From Hahellaceae bacterium (lineage in GTDB: Bacteria > Pseudomonadota > Gammaproteobacteria > Pseudomonadales > Oleiphilaceae): a stretch of DNA of 64,000 nt. Positions within the stretch are counted from its first letter, which is position 1; each line of letters begins with the position of its first letter. The notes under the pieces were generated by a model. It was not told the DNA's origin. It was given only the letters and a program-made list of their open reading frames with translations, and ran no database searches. The stretch spans positions 660,070 to 724,069 of the forward strand of contig JACKOD010000003.1 in NCBI GenBank assembly GCA_024234505.1, in the 5' to 3' direction. Below, one piece after another: positions 44,617-53,662 of this stretch. A program made the position numbers and the translations under genes.

Positions 44617-45693
44617 ATGCCTGGTATAGAAATTGGTGGCGTCACAGTTAAAGCGGGTGAGCGGCGTTCAATCGAGCTACAAGTGGGCCAACTATATACT
44701 CATACGGCACTGCATATCCCTGTAGAAGTGATATGTGGCAAGCGGGCGGGCCCGGTTCTACTCGTTTGCGCCGCAATACACGGTGATGAAATTAATGGCG
44801 TAGAAATTATTCGCAGATTGTTAAAAACTAAACTATCTCGACAAATCAAGGGTACGCTGATTGCTGTACCCATTGTGAATGTCTTGGGTTTCGTTCAACG
44901 TAGCCGTTATTTACCAGACCGCCGTGACCTTAATCGTTGTTTTCCTGGATCGGAAAAAGGTTCGTTAGGCGCGCGAATTGCCAACCTGTTTCGAACCCAG
45001 ATTGTAGACAAGGCGACTCATATCATCGATTTGCATACTGCTGCGATTCATCGATCGAATTTACCTCAAATTAGAACCAATATGGATCACCCCGTTTCAG
45101 CACTCATGGCAGAAGCCTTCGGGGCACCTGTCATTATCAACTCAACCTTGCGTGAAGGCTCACTGCGGGGCAATGCCGATGAAAACGGACTACCTGTACT
45201 GACTTATGAGGCCGGAGAAGCCCTGCGATTTGATGAAATAGCCATCGCCGGAGGTGTACGTGGCATTGTCGGTGTCATGCGGGCACTCAATATGCTAGGA
45301 CAACCCAGAAGCGTTAAAGAGCCGGCATCAAAGCCGATATCCAGACCTGTCAAAGATAAAGCCGCGCCGGTAGTTGCAAAATCTTCTTATTGGGTAAGAG
45401 CGGAACAGGATGGGATTCTTCGACCGATGGTACCGTTGGGCGCCCGAGTTGAAAAAGATACCATTTTGGGGGTTATTAGCGCGCCGCTCGGCGAACAAGA
45501 GCTATTGGTCAGAGCCCCGACACGAGGAATCGTGATTGGTCGGGTGACACTTCCGCTTGTAAATGAAGGCGAGGCGATGTTTCACATCGCCCGTTTCGAA
45601 ACCGTATCCGGTGCAGAGCGTCAGGTAGAAGCCTTTCACAATGCCGTGATGGAGGATGATGAGCTGAACCCGGATCCCGCACCACTGGTATAA
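44617..45693 (+). CDS. Succinylglutamate desuccinylase/aspartoacylase family protein
   Basis: A 358-residue zinc-dependent deacylase or carboxypeptidase of the AstE/AspA (M14-like) family. The zinc site is visible in CAAIHGDEINGVEI (His and Glu) and IDLHTAAIHR (His). The active-site glutamate is likely in LTYEAGEALRF. A C-terminal biotinyl-lipoyl-like beta hybrid domain covers YWVRAEQDGILRPMVPLG to the end. It follows rimK by 25 bp. A hydrolase of acyl-glutamate type beside a glutamate ligase suggests they act on related bonds, which is inference. It is not part of an ast operon, so AstE itself is unlikely. Confidence 0.86.
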   Translation: MPGIEIGGVTVKAGERRSIELQVGQLYTHTALHIPVEVICGKRAGPVLLVCAAIHGDEINGVEIIRRLLKTKLSRQIKGTLIAVPIVNVLGFVQRSRYLPDRRDLNRCFPGSEKGSLGARIANLFRTQIVDKATHIIDLHTAAIHRSNLPQIRTNMDHPVSALMAEAFGAPVIINSTLREGSLRGNADENGLPVLTYEAGEALRFDEIAIAGGVRGIVGVMRALNMLGQPRSVKEPASKPISRPVKDKAAPVVAKSSYWVRAEQDGILRPMVPLGARVEKDTILGVISAPLGEQELLVRAPTRGIVIGRVTLPLVNEGEAMFHIARFETVSGAERQVEAFHNAVMEDDELNPDPAPLV

Positions 45694-45746
45694 TTTCCAA
45701 CCCGCCGCTACAAGTTTAATTTTTACGGTGAGGAACCGGATTCCCG

Positions 45747-46634
45747 TTATGGCACAAGAATGACCTTACCGATATTGCGGCGCGATTCCAGGTATTCATG
45801 AGCATTTTGGACCTCCTCAAATGAGAATACTTTGTCTACATGTGGTTTGAGCCACCCCTCTGTGACTCCTTGCATGAGTGCTATTAACCAGTCTCGGGAT
45901 TTTTCGGGTTCATGCCATAAACGGCCCATATTAACGCCAAAAACGGATTTGTTGTCATTCATTAATCCTATAGGCGTGTAAACCGGTAGATGACGTAACA
46001 ATCCGAGATAACGCAATTTACCAAACAGGCTGGATTCGGTTACTTCTGAGACACCAAACATGCCTAAACGGCCCGTAGAACGAAGCGCTTTGTAACTTTT
46101 CTTCCAGCTTTTGCTACCCATCGGATCGATAATCAGCTCAACGCCTTTATTGGCAGTCGCTTCCATAAGTTGCGGGAGCCAATCCCGTGTTCGATAATCA
46201 ATTGCTATTCCCAGTCCGCGCTTGGCCAGAAACTCATGCTTCCCAGCGCTAGCCGTTCCGATTGTGTTAGCACCAATATTCTTGGCTATGTCTAAAGCCG
46301 CAAGCCCGACACCACCGCCAGCATTGTGAATAAGTACCGTATCAGCGGGCTTAAGTGCGCCCATCTCAATCAGAAGCATCCAAGCCGTTAGATAGTTTAC
46401 AGGGATGGCAGCGGCATCTACAAAGCTCAGTGTTGCTGGCTTTTCTATAACCTGGATAAGTGGAACAACGACCTGATCAGCCTGCCCACCAAAGCGGGTG
46501 AGTGCGATCACTTCTTTACCCAGCCAGGCCGAATCAATACCGCTACCAACTTGATCGATGATTCCACTGACTTCGTAGCCCATAACCATGTAAAAAGATT
46601 TATATTTCGATAATAATCGAAATGTAATAAACAT
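45747..46634 (-). pseudogene. N-terminally truncated MDR quinone oxidoreductase/VAT1-like
   Basis: A 295-residue remnant of a medium-chain dehydrogenase/reductase. The NAD(P)H-binding half is intact (VLIHNAGGGVGLAALDIAK, LIIDPMGSKSWKKSY) and the C-terminus is complete (VQNAHEYLESRRNIGKVILV). The homologous part starts at MVMGYEVSGIIDQVG; the preceding 15 residues are unrelated, and an in-frame stop lies 8 codons further upstream. About 55-60 N-terminal residues of the GroES-like domain are missing and no frame upstream encodes them. This is probably a decayed gene, or else an expressed partial protein. Confidence 0.72.
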
Positions 46635-46821
46635 AGAAGAGGTAAAATTGATGAGCGATCAGTACAGAGGAGAAGTTCGGGAGTCTGACGAAATTAGCTG
46701 GTGGCCAGCAAGATAAGGCCGACGAGTGCGATAGATTAGTAAGGAGCGATGAGCGCTGGAAAACCGATGAGAAAAGGGGAGTCGCCTTAATAAAAACGCG
46801 CTCCCGCAGGTTGGGTAATTA

Positions 46822-48818
46822 TCAACCGAGATGGTAGCGTTTCGCCAGATTTTGCAAGCGTTCAGCCAATTGAGCTTGTTCATGAGCCGCAACCGAAATT
46901 TGATCTGCCGCACTAGCGGTATGTGTGGCCATATCTGCAATGCGGTGTACGTTGTCGGATATCTCGTGGGTGACGGCCACCTGCTCTTCTGTTGCGCTGG
47001 CGATCTGCAGATTCATATCGCGAATTGTGTTGACCGATGAAAGGATACCATCCAGCATGACCGAAATTGAACCGGCGTTTGTTACAGTTGTTTCTACGTT
47101 TTGCTTATTATCACTGACTACTTTGGCCGCCTGGCTACTATCACGCTGAAAACCTGAGAGCATGGTTTCAATTTCTTGGGTTGATTTTTGGGTACGCTGA
47201 GCCAACGAACGCACTTCATCGGCTACAACTGCAAATCCACGACCTTGTTCACCTGCTCGAGCAGCTTCGATGGCGGCATTCAGAGCCAATAGATTAGTTT
47301 GCTCTGCAACGCTTTTTATTACATCGAGCACACCATAAATTGAAGTACTATTCTGATGCAGTCGGCCAATAATCTGACCAATTTCGTCTATCTCTTTTGC
47401 CAGTGCCTGAATTGAGTGCACGGCAGTACTCACTACACTTTTTCCTTGTTGTGCCTGATGGCTGGCATCATTGGCGCTATCTGCTGCCATCTGGGTATTG
47501 TTGGCCACTTCCTGGGCGCTCGCGGCCAGCTCATTGGTTGCTGTGGCCAGCATAGTGGTCTGGCTTTGTTGGTCTGCGAGTGCAACATTTGTGCTTGCGA
47601 CCGTAGCCGTGGTTTCTTCAGCCGCACTGGCGAGTTGAATGCTGGATTTACTGATGTCATCTATATCCTGAGAAAAACTTTCCAGCATGCGATCCAGATG
47701 GTTCGCGATCATTGCCAGCTCATCCTCGCCGGTAATTCGTGTTCGCGCACCAAGGTTATTATCTTTTTCGACAGCCTGCATGGTTTTGAGAAGACATTTA
47801 ACCTGAATGGAAGTATTGGCAATGGTTGCGGTAATGATCGCCAAGGAAACAGCTATTATTAGCGTTGTTACCAGGCTATAGGCAAGGAGTGTGTTCCAGG
47901 CGTGCTCAAAGTCTGCACTTGTATTTTCGAGCAGTTTTTTGGCTGCGGCATCCTCCAGATCTTTAAGAATATTAATTCGCTGGGTTGCCGCGTCAAACCA
48001 CTCGGTGGCAACGATATTAAAATTGCCCGTGTAGGCTTTTTCCTTGGCTATATTGCGGAAGTTATCAACTTTCTCAAAGGCATCTGACGCTGAGGCCGTG
48101 TTAAAAGCATCAATATGATCTTCATGGGCTAGTTCTTTGTAACTACCCAGAAACTCTTCCTGCTTTACTGTAATCGCTATAAATTTTTCATAAAATCCAG
48201 TGCCAAATTTATTTTGGGCGAAGGTGTTACTTAATACTGCGCGCTCGATTCCAGACTGCTCTTTGGCTTTTAATAGAAAGTGGTAAGCAAGGATTTCTCT
48301 GGTGATAGCCGCGTCTTCGCTGATAGTGGCGACACTGGTTGCCACGGCAAGTAATTGACGATTAAGGTCAGTGTAAAATCCGATGGCATCTGCAGCACTG
48401 ATGTTTAGCGAAGAAATGTTTGAGCGCACGGTACCCAGTTTCTGTAACTGTTGATTGATACCCGACAAGAGTGACAGTACCTCCGGGTGCGTGATTTCTG
48501 CACTTTCAACCTTCAGGTAGGTTTGATAATTTTTTAACGCAGTGTCTGTTAATTGACGTTGTGATGCGAGCTTGTCTTTGAATGCGCTACCTTTGGAGCC
48601 AATAAATCCGGCAGTATTACCCCGTTCTTTCTGTAGTTCATGCACTAATGCACTTTGAATTGTTGAAAGTTCCGATAGATGAATTATTTGGTTGTCTTGT
48701 TGATAAGTGTGGTAAAGCTGAAATATTTTAATCCCGGACTAACCACTAATGCAGCAAGCGTTGGAACCACGAGTAATACGAGCTTGTGCGTAAGCTTGAG
48801 GTTGCGTAAGACGTTCAT
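46822..48818 (-). pseudogene. Methyl-accepting chemotaxis protein, frameshifted near the N-terminus
   Basis: The large open part (46822-48645, 607 residues from a GTG) encodes a NIT-type nitrate/nitrite sensing domain (HELQKERGNTAGFIGSKGSA), a membrane helix (LVTTLIIAVSLAIITATIA), HAMP, and an MCP signalling domain with the hairpin tip IKSVAEQTNLLALNAAIEAA. The true N-terminus lies upstream in another frame: ATG at 48818 gives MNVLRNLKLTHKLVLLVVP, the missing first membrane helix. The two frames join around 48733-48746, and the spacing implies one base lost or two gained. Between them the correct frame reads FQLYHTYQQDNQIIHLSELS. Either a real mutation or a sequencing error. Confidence 0.82.
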
Positions 48819-49105
48819 AAATAATATCACCTGCGTCCTATAATAATTGGTGGTTAATTTATGACTGGATAGCGACTACCGGCTCTTATCCAGAACGTTT
48901 AACATCATGTTTATGCACTTAAACTGCTGTTAATACAGCCGGGGTTCAACCTTAATGCTCATTGAACTCCACATGAAGTCGTATTATTACCTAATTTGGA
49001 TTAACGGGGTCTGAATTAACGCAAAAATTAACGTTAATTCGAACCACCGCTGATTAGTTTAGCCGATTAAATTACTGCAGTGCGCCTGATCGCCAGAGTA
49101 ATTGT

Positions 49106-50368
49106 TCAGAGCACCGCCACGCCCAGATAATAGACGGCGACATATCCCAAAGAATAGGCGATCAACAGAAATAGCGAGTAACGCAAATAGCTGCCAAAGG
49201 TTAAACCATTAACCTTGCTCATCGCAACGATACCTGCCGCAGATCCAATGACCAACAGTGAACCTCCGACGCCCACGGCATAGGTCAATCCCATCCACGC
49301 GGGAGGGGACATTTCTATACCTGCTTTAAGCAGTGCGGCAGTTAAAGGAACGTTGTCGATAGTGGCGGAAAGTATGCCCATTAAATAATTAGCAGCGAAC
49401 GCTGGGAGCAGACCGTATATTTGAACGAGAGTATCTAGCACATGAATCTCTTTAAGCATTCCCACCAGTAACAAAATCCCTAGAAAGAAAAGCAGCGTTT
49501 CAAATTCAATTACGCGGATATATTCGAGGATGGGTTCTTCGGTATCGTCGTGAAAAAATCTGGCAATCAGGAACATGATTGACATGCCAAATAAAAAGGT
49601 AAGTACCGGTGGAATGTGAAAGGTGACATTGAAAATGATGGTGCACAGAATGGTGCACAAAAAGGTGATTGCGATTGAAATATCCACGCCTCGCACATCC
49701 GTACGATGTTTTTGCACTTCGACTATGTCATTCATGCCTCTGGACAGCAACGCGGCCAAAAGCATAACGGCGAGAAAAGCGGGAGCAGCCAGCATCAGTA
49801 AATCGACAATATGAACTTTGTCAGCTAGAAAAATCATCAGCGTGGTGACGTCGCCTGTGATGAGCGCCACGCCTCCCGAGTTCACTGAAAATACCACCAG
49901 GGTCGCGAAACGGATGGTTTTTTCCAATGACAGGTTCAAAGACAAAATCAACGTTACCGAAACCAGCGTTGCAGTAATATTGTCTGCAAGCGATGAGAAT
50001 ACAAAGCAAAATGCAGCGGTAAGAAATAATAGCGATTTTTCGCTGATACGTTCTGGTAGAAACAAGTAAATCAGATTTTCGATCAGCCCCTTTTTGTTGA
50101 GGTAAGCCACAAAGGTCATAGCGGCAACCAGAAACAGCCACAAACTGGCGATTTCTGCGATATTTTCTTCCAGTCCGCGAATGACATGTTCCTGGTGGTC
50201 TGCACTACCACCAAACATAAACAGAAGAATCCACGCGAGAGTACCGAGAAAAAGAGTAATTTTTGCTTTATTGACGTGAATAACGTCCTCCAGCACAACA
50301 CCTAACAACGCCACAATGGCGAGAAATATCAGAAGGACTTGCAGCATGGCCGGCATAGAAAGTTGCAC
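49106..50368 (-). CDS. nhaD: NhaD-type Na+/H+ antiporter
   Basis: A 420-residue integral membrane protein with about eleven hydrophobic segments. Characteristic strings of the NhaD group of the ion transporter superfamily: FGGSADHQEHVIRGLEENIA, FSSLADNITATLVSVTL, NSGGVALITGDVTTLMI and ATIDNVPLTAALL. It exports sodium or lithium in exchange for protons, fitting a saline habitat. It is monocistronic, with a 357-bp upstream region shared with the divergent solute-binding protein gene. Confidence 0.9.
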   Translation of the reverse strand: MQLSMPAMLQVLLIFLAIVALLGVVLEDVIHVNKAKITLFLGTLAWILLFMFGGSADHQEHVIRGLEENIAEIASLWLFLVAAMTFVAYLNKKGLIENLIYLFLPERISEKSLLFLTAAFCFVFSSLADNITATLVSVTLILSLNLSLEKTIRFATLVVFSVNSGGVALITGDVTTLMIFLADKVHIVDLLMLAAPAFLAVMLLAALLSRGMNDIVEVQKHRTDVRGVDISIAITFLCTILCTIIFNVTFHIPPVLTFLFGMSIMFLIARFFHDDTEEPILEYIRVIEFETLLFFLGILLLVGMLKEIHVLDTLVQIYGLLPAFAANYLMGILSATIDNVPLTAALLKAGIEMSPPAWMGLTYAVGVGGSLLVIGSAAGIVAMSKVNGLTFGSYLRYSLFLLIAYSLGYVAVYYLGVAVL

Positions 50369-50725
50369 CTCAAACAGCTAGGACAATGAATAAATTCACT
50401 TGGAAAAATGGTTACAAAGAATCGCACAGATAAGGCTTACAAATGCTGAGTAGTGCACCAAGGTAGGGCTCAGCATGCATAAGGTGCATTATTGTAGAGC
50501 ATTCGTAGTGAAAACGCAGGTGAATTTAGTCGACTTGTTGCGTTTAAGGTTGGCTTGGTATATCTGCCGAATAACCAAGTTCGTCTAAAGAAAAGTCTTA
50601 ATTATCAACGCCTGTTTATAGTACTTAACAATCGTTCCAAATAGTTCAAAAGTACCGGTTGAGCTCAAGGTCAGAAAAAATGCTAGACTGCAATTTGATC
50701 TTTTTTTGCAATATTCGGATAGGCA
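50369..50725. other. Divergent intergenic region nhaD / solute-binding protein
   Basis: A 357-bp region that should hold both promoters. It contains an inverted repeat TGCTGAG (50444-50450) / CTCAGCA (50469-50475) with a second nested 6-bp dyad TGCACC/GGTGCA, about 80 bp upstream of nhaD. This could be an operator or a leader RNA hairpin. No gene is seen. Confidence 0.45.
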
Positions 50726-51538
50726 ATGACAAATATCGATGCAAGTTTTATGAAGCATTTCAGGCTGACAGGTAAAATCCTGTTTCAGTCTCTGGCGCTC
50801 TATTGCTGCGCATCTTTTATTTGCCTGTCGCTAAACGCGGAGAGGTTGCCTCCAAATTCAAAGCCGGTGCTGCATTTAATAACGTCGTCCTCAATTGCGC
50901 CATACGTGATTTCAGAGAAGGACAGCGGAATTGCAGTAGACATCATTCGCGAAGCATTGGCTTTGAAAGGTTATCGGGTTCATTTTACATACTCAACCAA
51001 CCGACGCGTTTTAGCAGAGTTGGAGCGAGATCATGTAGATGGCGCCTTTAATTTGCCTTACTCAGATCAGGAAGCGAACCATCTGTATCTTTCTCAACCC
51101 ATCGTTGCCTATGAAAATGTAGTGGTTACGCTGGCAGAGCAAAAACTAAAACTGTCCGAAGTCAGTGATCTGGCAAATTTGCAATTGGTCGTATTTCAAA
51201 ATGCGTCTTTGTATTTGCCTGATGCTTACGCCCAAATGGCAAAATTAAACCCAAATATAGAAGAGGTTAGCGATCAGAAGTCTCAGGTTTACATGCTCTT
51301 TATGCGGCGCGCCCAAGCCATTATTCTTGATCGTCGCATATTTGAGTATTTTCGATCTCAATTATCGCACCAATCCGCCGTGTTTGATGATCCATATAAG
51401 GTTCACACGTTATTTTCTCAGGCACCACGCTTCGCCATCTTCCGGGACCAATCTGTACGTAACGAGTTTAACGAAGGACTGAATACACTGGTTAACAACG
51501 GGCGCTACCAAGCGATTGTCGCCAAGTACATTAATTAA
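50726..51538 (+). CDS. Periplasmic solute-binding protein, amino-acid type (SBP_bac_3)
   Basis: A 270-residue exported protein. After a signal peptide (ILFQSLALYCCASFICLSLNA, about residues 18-38) comes a type II periplasmic binding fold with VLHLITSSSIAPYVISEKDS, GIAVDIIREALALKGYRVHF and MFM-type hinge segments. No permease or ATPase genes are adjacent, so it is an orphan binding protein or a signalling partner. Such lone family-3 proteins are common in gammaproteobacteria. The ligand is unknown. Confidence 0.85.
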   Translation: MTNIDASFMKHFRLTGKILFQSLALYCCASFICLSLNAERLPPNSKPVLHLITSSSIAPYVISEKDSGIAVDIIREALALKGYRVHFTYSTNRRVLAELERDHVDGAFNLPYSDQEANHLYLSQPIVAYENVVVTLAEQKLKLSEVSDLANLQLVVFQNASLYLPDAYAQMAKLNPNIEEVSDQKSQVYMLFMRRAQAIILDRRIFEYFRSQLSHQSAVFDDPYKVHTLFSQAPRFAIFRDQSVRNEFNEGLNTLVNNGRYQAIVAKYIN

Positions 51539-51588
51539 ATGTGTACATTAATTAAATGTGTACATTAATTAAAACGTACATTAATTAA
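51526..51588. repeat. Four tandem copies of GTACATTAATTAA
   Basis: The 13-base unit GTACATTAATTAA occurs at 51526-51538, 51543-51555, 51560-51572 and 51576-51588, with periods 17, 17 and 16. The first copy contains the last codons and TAA stop of the solute-binding protein gene, so the repeat looks like a local duplication of the gene end. Confidence 0.92.
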
Positions 51589-51700
51589 CCAAGTCTGCAC
51601 TTAAATTCATTGGAATCGCACTGACTCCAGTCGAGTTATGCTATGTTTCCCATCCATATCGTTTTTCCGTACTGTCATTTTGCGTTTTCAGGTTATATGC

Positions 51701-52714
51701 ATGTCCGAAGCTAAAGTCCCTGTCAATATCATCACCGGCTTTCTTGGAACCGGTAAAACTACATTAATTAAAAATCTGTTACGGCATAAGCCTGTCGGTG
51801 AATATTGGGCGGTGCTGGTCAATGAGTTTGGCGAAATAGGCATTGATGGTAGCTTCCTTCAGGGGGATGGGGCGTGGATAAAGGAAATTCCCGGTGGCTG
51901 TATGTGTTGTACCAATGGGCTGCCAATGAAAATCGCGTTAAGCACGTTACTGGCAAAAAAGCCGCACAGGCTTTTAATTGAACCCAGTGGTGTAGGGCAT
52001 CCTGATGAGATCCTGAACACGCTGAGGGGAGAATACTATGAGGAGGTTGTGGATCTTCGTGCCACACTGACACTGCTCGACCCTCGAAAAATAAATGACA
52101 CTCGATATACGGATCATGAAATCTATAACAAGCAGTTGTTGGTTGCCGATATCGTGCTTGGAAGTAAAGCTGACTTATGTGACGATGCTTGCAAACAGGC
52201 TTTTGAAACGTGGATGAAAAATCACCCTCAACTGAGTCAGACGCAACCGGCTTTTGCATGGATTGAACAAGGTCAGGCACCGCTGGCATGGCTGGATTTG
52301 CCCTCCGGTTATCACCATGAGGGCATGAAGACGCCAGATACCGTCGGTTCACGTTTACTTCAAACATCGTCCGAGATGCCTTTGGAAAAAGTCCGGTTAA
52401 ATGATATGGATACCTGGATCTGCCGTAAAAATTCAGGGCAGGGTTTTTACAGCGTGGGCTGGCTGTTTGCGCCGACGGTGAATTTTTCAATGCATCATTT
52501 ACTCGGCTGGGTATATAGCATTCAGGCCGAAAGAGTAAAAGGGGTGTTTCGACTCGCAGCAGGTGCTGCCTTAATCAATGCTGAAAATGGCGTGGTGTCT
52601 GTTTCTACCTTGGATGATGCTGCCGACAGTCGGGTAGAAATTATCGCCTCTCACCCGATTCAACACGAAGAATTGCAACAAGCATTGTTTGATATTGCCG
52701 GAATTGCTCCCTGA
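51701..52714 (+). CDS. CobW/COG0523 family GTP-binding protein
   Basis: A 337-residue G3E-family P-loop GTPase. Walker A is IITGFLGTGKTTLI, the metal-binding CxCC motif is in IPGGCMCCTNGL, and the guanine-specificity region is LGSKADLCDD (SKAD in place of NKxD). A CobW C-terminal domain covers about residues 235-337. Members act as metallochaperones, often for zinc. No Zur box was evident upstream. The ATG at 51701 is the family start; the frame opens 21 codons earlier. Confidence 0.87.
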   Translation: MSEAKVPVNIITGFLGTGKTTLIKNLLRHKPVGEYWAVLVNEFGEIGIDGSFLQGDGAWIKEIPGGCMCCTNGLPMKIALSTLLAKKPHRLLIEPSGVGHPDEILNTLRGEYYEEVVDLRATLTLLDPRKINDTRYTDHEIYNKQLLVADIVLGSKADLCDDACKQAFETWMKNHPQLSQTQPAFAWIEQGQAPLAWLDLPSGYHHEGMKTPDTVGSRLLQTSSEMPLEKVRLNDMDTWICRKNSGQGFYSVGWLFAPTVNFSMHHLLGWVYSIQAERVKGVFRLAAGAALINAENGVVSVSTLDDAADSRVEIIASHPIQHEELQQALFDIAGIAP

Positions 52715-52735
52715 TGCCACTCATCCCGAGGAGCT

Positions 52736-52795
52736 CCCCCAGAACTGACCACTCGCTAATTTCGAATATTATTTTCGAAGGGACGAGTCTGGGGG
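52736..52795. terminator. Large nested hairpin between convergent genes
   Basis: CCCCCAGA (52736-52743) pairs with TCTGGGGG (52788-52795), ACTCG (52751-52755) with CGAGT (52784-52788), competing at one base, and TTCGAA (52761-52766) with TTCGAA (52774-52779). It lies between the COG0523 gene and the hydrolase stop, and could end either transcript, although no T-run is adjacent. Confidence 0.5.
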
Positions 52796-52804
52796 GTGTT
52801 CATA

Positions 52805-53626
52805 TCATGAATGTGCCAAAAATTCGGTGACTTTATCCCATACTAAAGGTTGTCGCACGATAGCTCGGTGACCATAGCCCTCGGTTGCCAGCAGAGAGGC
52901 ATTTTTCCACGTTCTTGATAGCGATTCCGCGTCTCGAAAAGGGACTTCCATATCGCCTTTGTCATGAATAATCAATCCTTTGCTTTTAAGGGCACTTAGT
53001 CTCTCTGCAATGTTGAGTTCGTTGGCCGGACGTCCAACGTTCAATTCTACTTGCTGAATGAATCGTTGAGCACATTTTCCGGGAAGACCGATAAAGTGTG
53101 CAAATCGTTTCAACACGCTAATGATTGATGAAGGGCTGGAAATAAGCACCACCTTGCCACACTCAACCCCTTGGGATAGCGCGAGTCCAACGGCACTTCC
53201 CCCCATCGAATGACCCACGATGCCGTCAAAAGGTCCTAACTGTTGATTTATTTGCATGACCGCCTCTGCAAACTGAACGGGGTTGGATTGCTTCCCTGCG
53301 GATTGACCATGAGCCGGAGCGTCTAAAGCAATGACTTTGAAACCCAGCGCAACCAGAGAATCGACAAAACCAGCCAATTGGGTCGCACGGCTTTCCCAGC
53401 CGTGTACCAGTAGAATCTGTCGCTTCGCGTTACCCCACGCAATGGCGCTGAGTCCTCCGTCCAGCAGTATGCGTTTTCCCTCGGCTTCCTTGGTAGACTC
53501 CCAGGGTTTCAGCGGATGTTTGCGTGGTGTTAAAAACAGATCTGCTGCTTTCTTTGCTGTTCTATCGGGCAGCATGTAGCCGAGAATTCTATTTTGGGCT
53601 TTAAAAATTTCGAAACCGATATTCAT
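52805..53626 (-). CDS. Alpha/beta hydrolase
   Basis: A 273-residue serine hydrolase fold protein with no signal peptide. Oxyanion region LLVHGWESRATQL, nucleophile elbow GIVGHSMGGSAVG, acid in IIHDKGDMEVPF and histidine in TEGYGHRAIVRQP: the triad is complete. It lies 36 bp downstream of the DUF1302 gene and is the last gene of the MarR-RND operon. A cytoplasmic esterase, thioesterase or lipase processing the substrate of the exporter is a reasonable inference, but the substrate is unknown. Confidence 0.85.
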   Translation of the reverse strand: MNIGFEIFKAQNRILGYMLPDRTAKKAADLFLTPRKHPLKPWESTKEAEGKRILLDGGLSAIAWGNAKRQILLVHGWESRATQLAGFVDSLVALGFKVIALDAPAHGQSAGKQSNPVQFAEAVMQINQQLGPFDGIVGHSMGGSAVGLALSQGVECGKVVLISSPSSIISVLKRFAHFIGLPGKCAQRFIQQVELNVGRPANELNIAERLSALKSKGLIIHDKGDMEVPFRDAESLSRTWKNASLLATEGYGHRAIVRQPLVWDKVTEFLAHS

Positions 53627-53662
53627 AAATTGACTCCTGATGTTAAGGCAAGGTGGTGATGA

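Noticed and set aside
43995..44645. A 216-codon minus-strand frame across rimK
   Set aside because: It lies fully antisense to rimK, whose protein sequence is unmistakable, and its translation looks unstructured. It reflects codon bias of the true gene.
45747..46634. Treating the oxidoreductase as an intact gene with an alternative start
   Set aside because: About 55-60 residues of a conserved domain are missing and no upstream frame supplies them, so truncation is the better reading.
50440..50490. Known sodium riboswitch upstream of nhaD
   Set aside because: The dyads do not match any riboswitch consensus I can recall with confidence, so only a low-interest note on structure was kept.
51526..51588. 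Possible CRISPR-like direct repeats
   Set aside because: Units are 13 bases with 3-4 base gaps, far too short for repeats and spacers, and no cas genes are present.
51819..52490. A 223-codon minus-strand frame inside the COG0523 GTPase gene
   Set aside because: Antisense to a clear GTPase with Walker A and CxCC motifs. The translation is rich in Ser, Pro, His and Arg, as shadow frames are.
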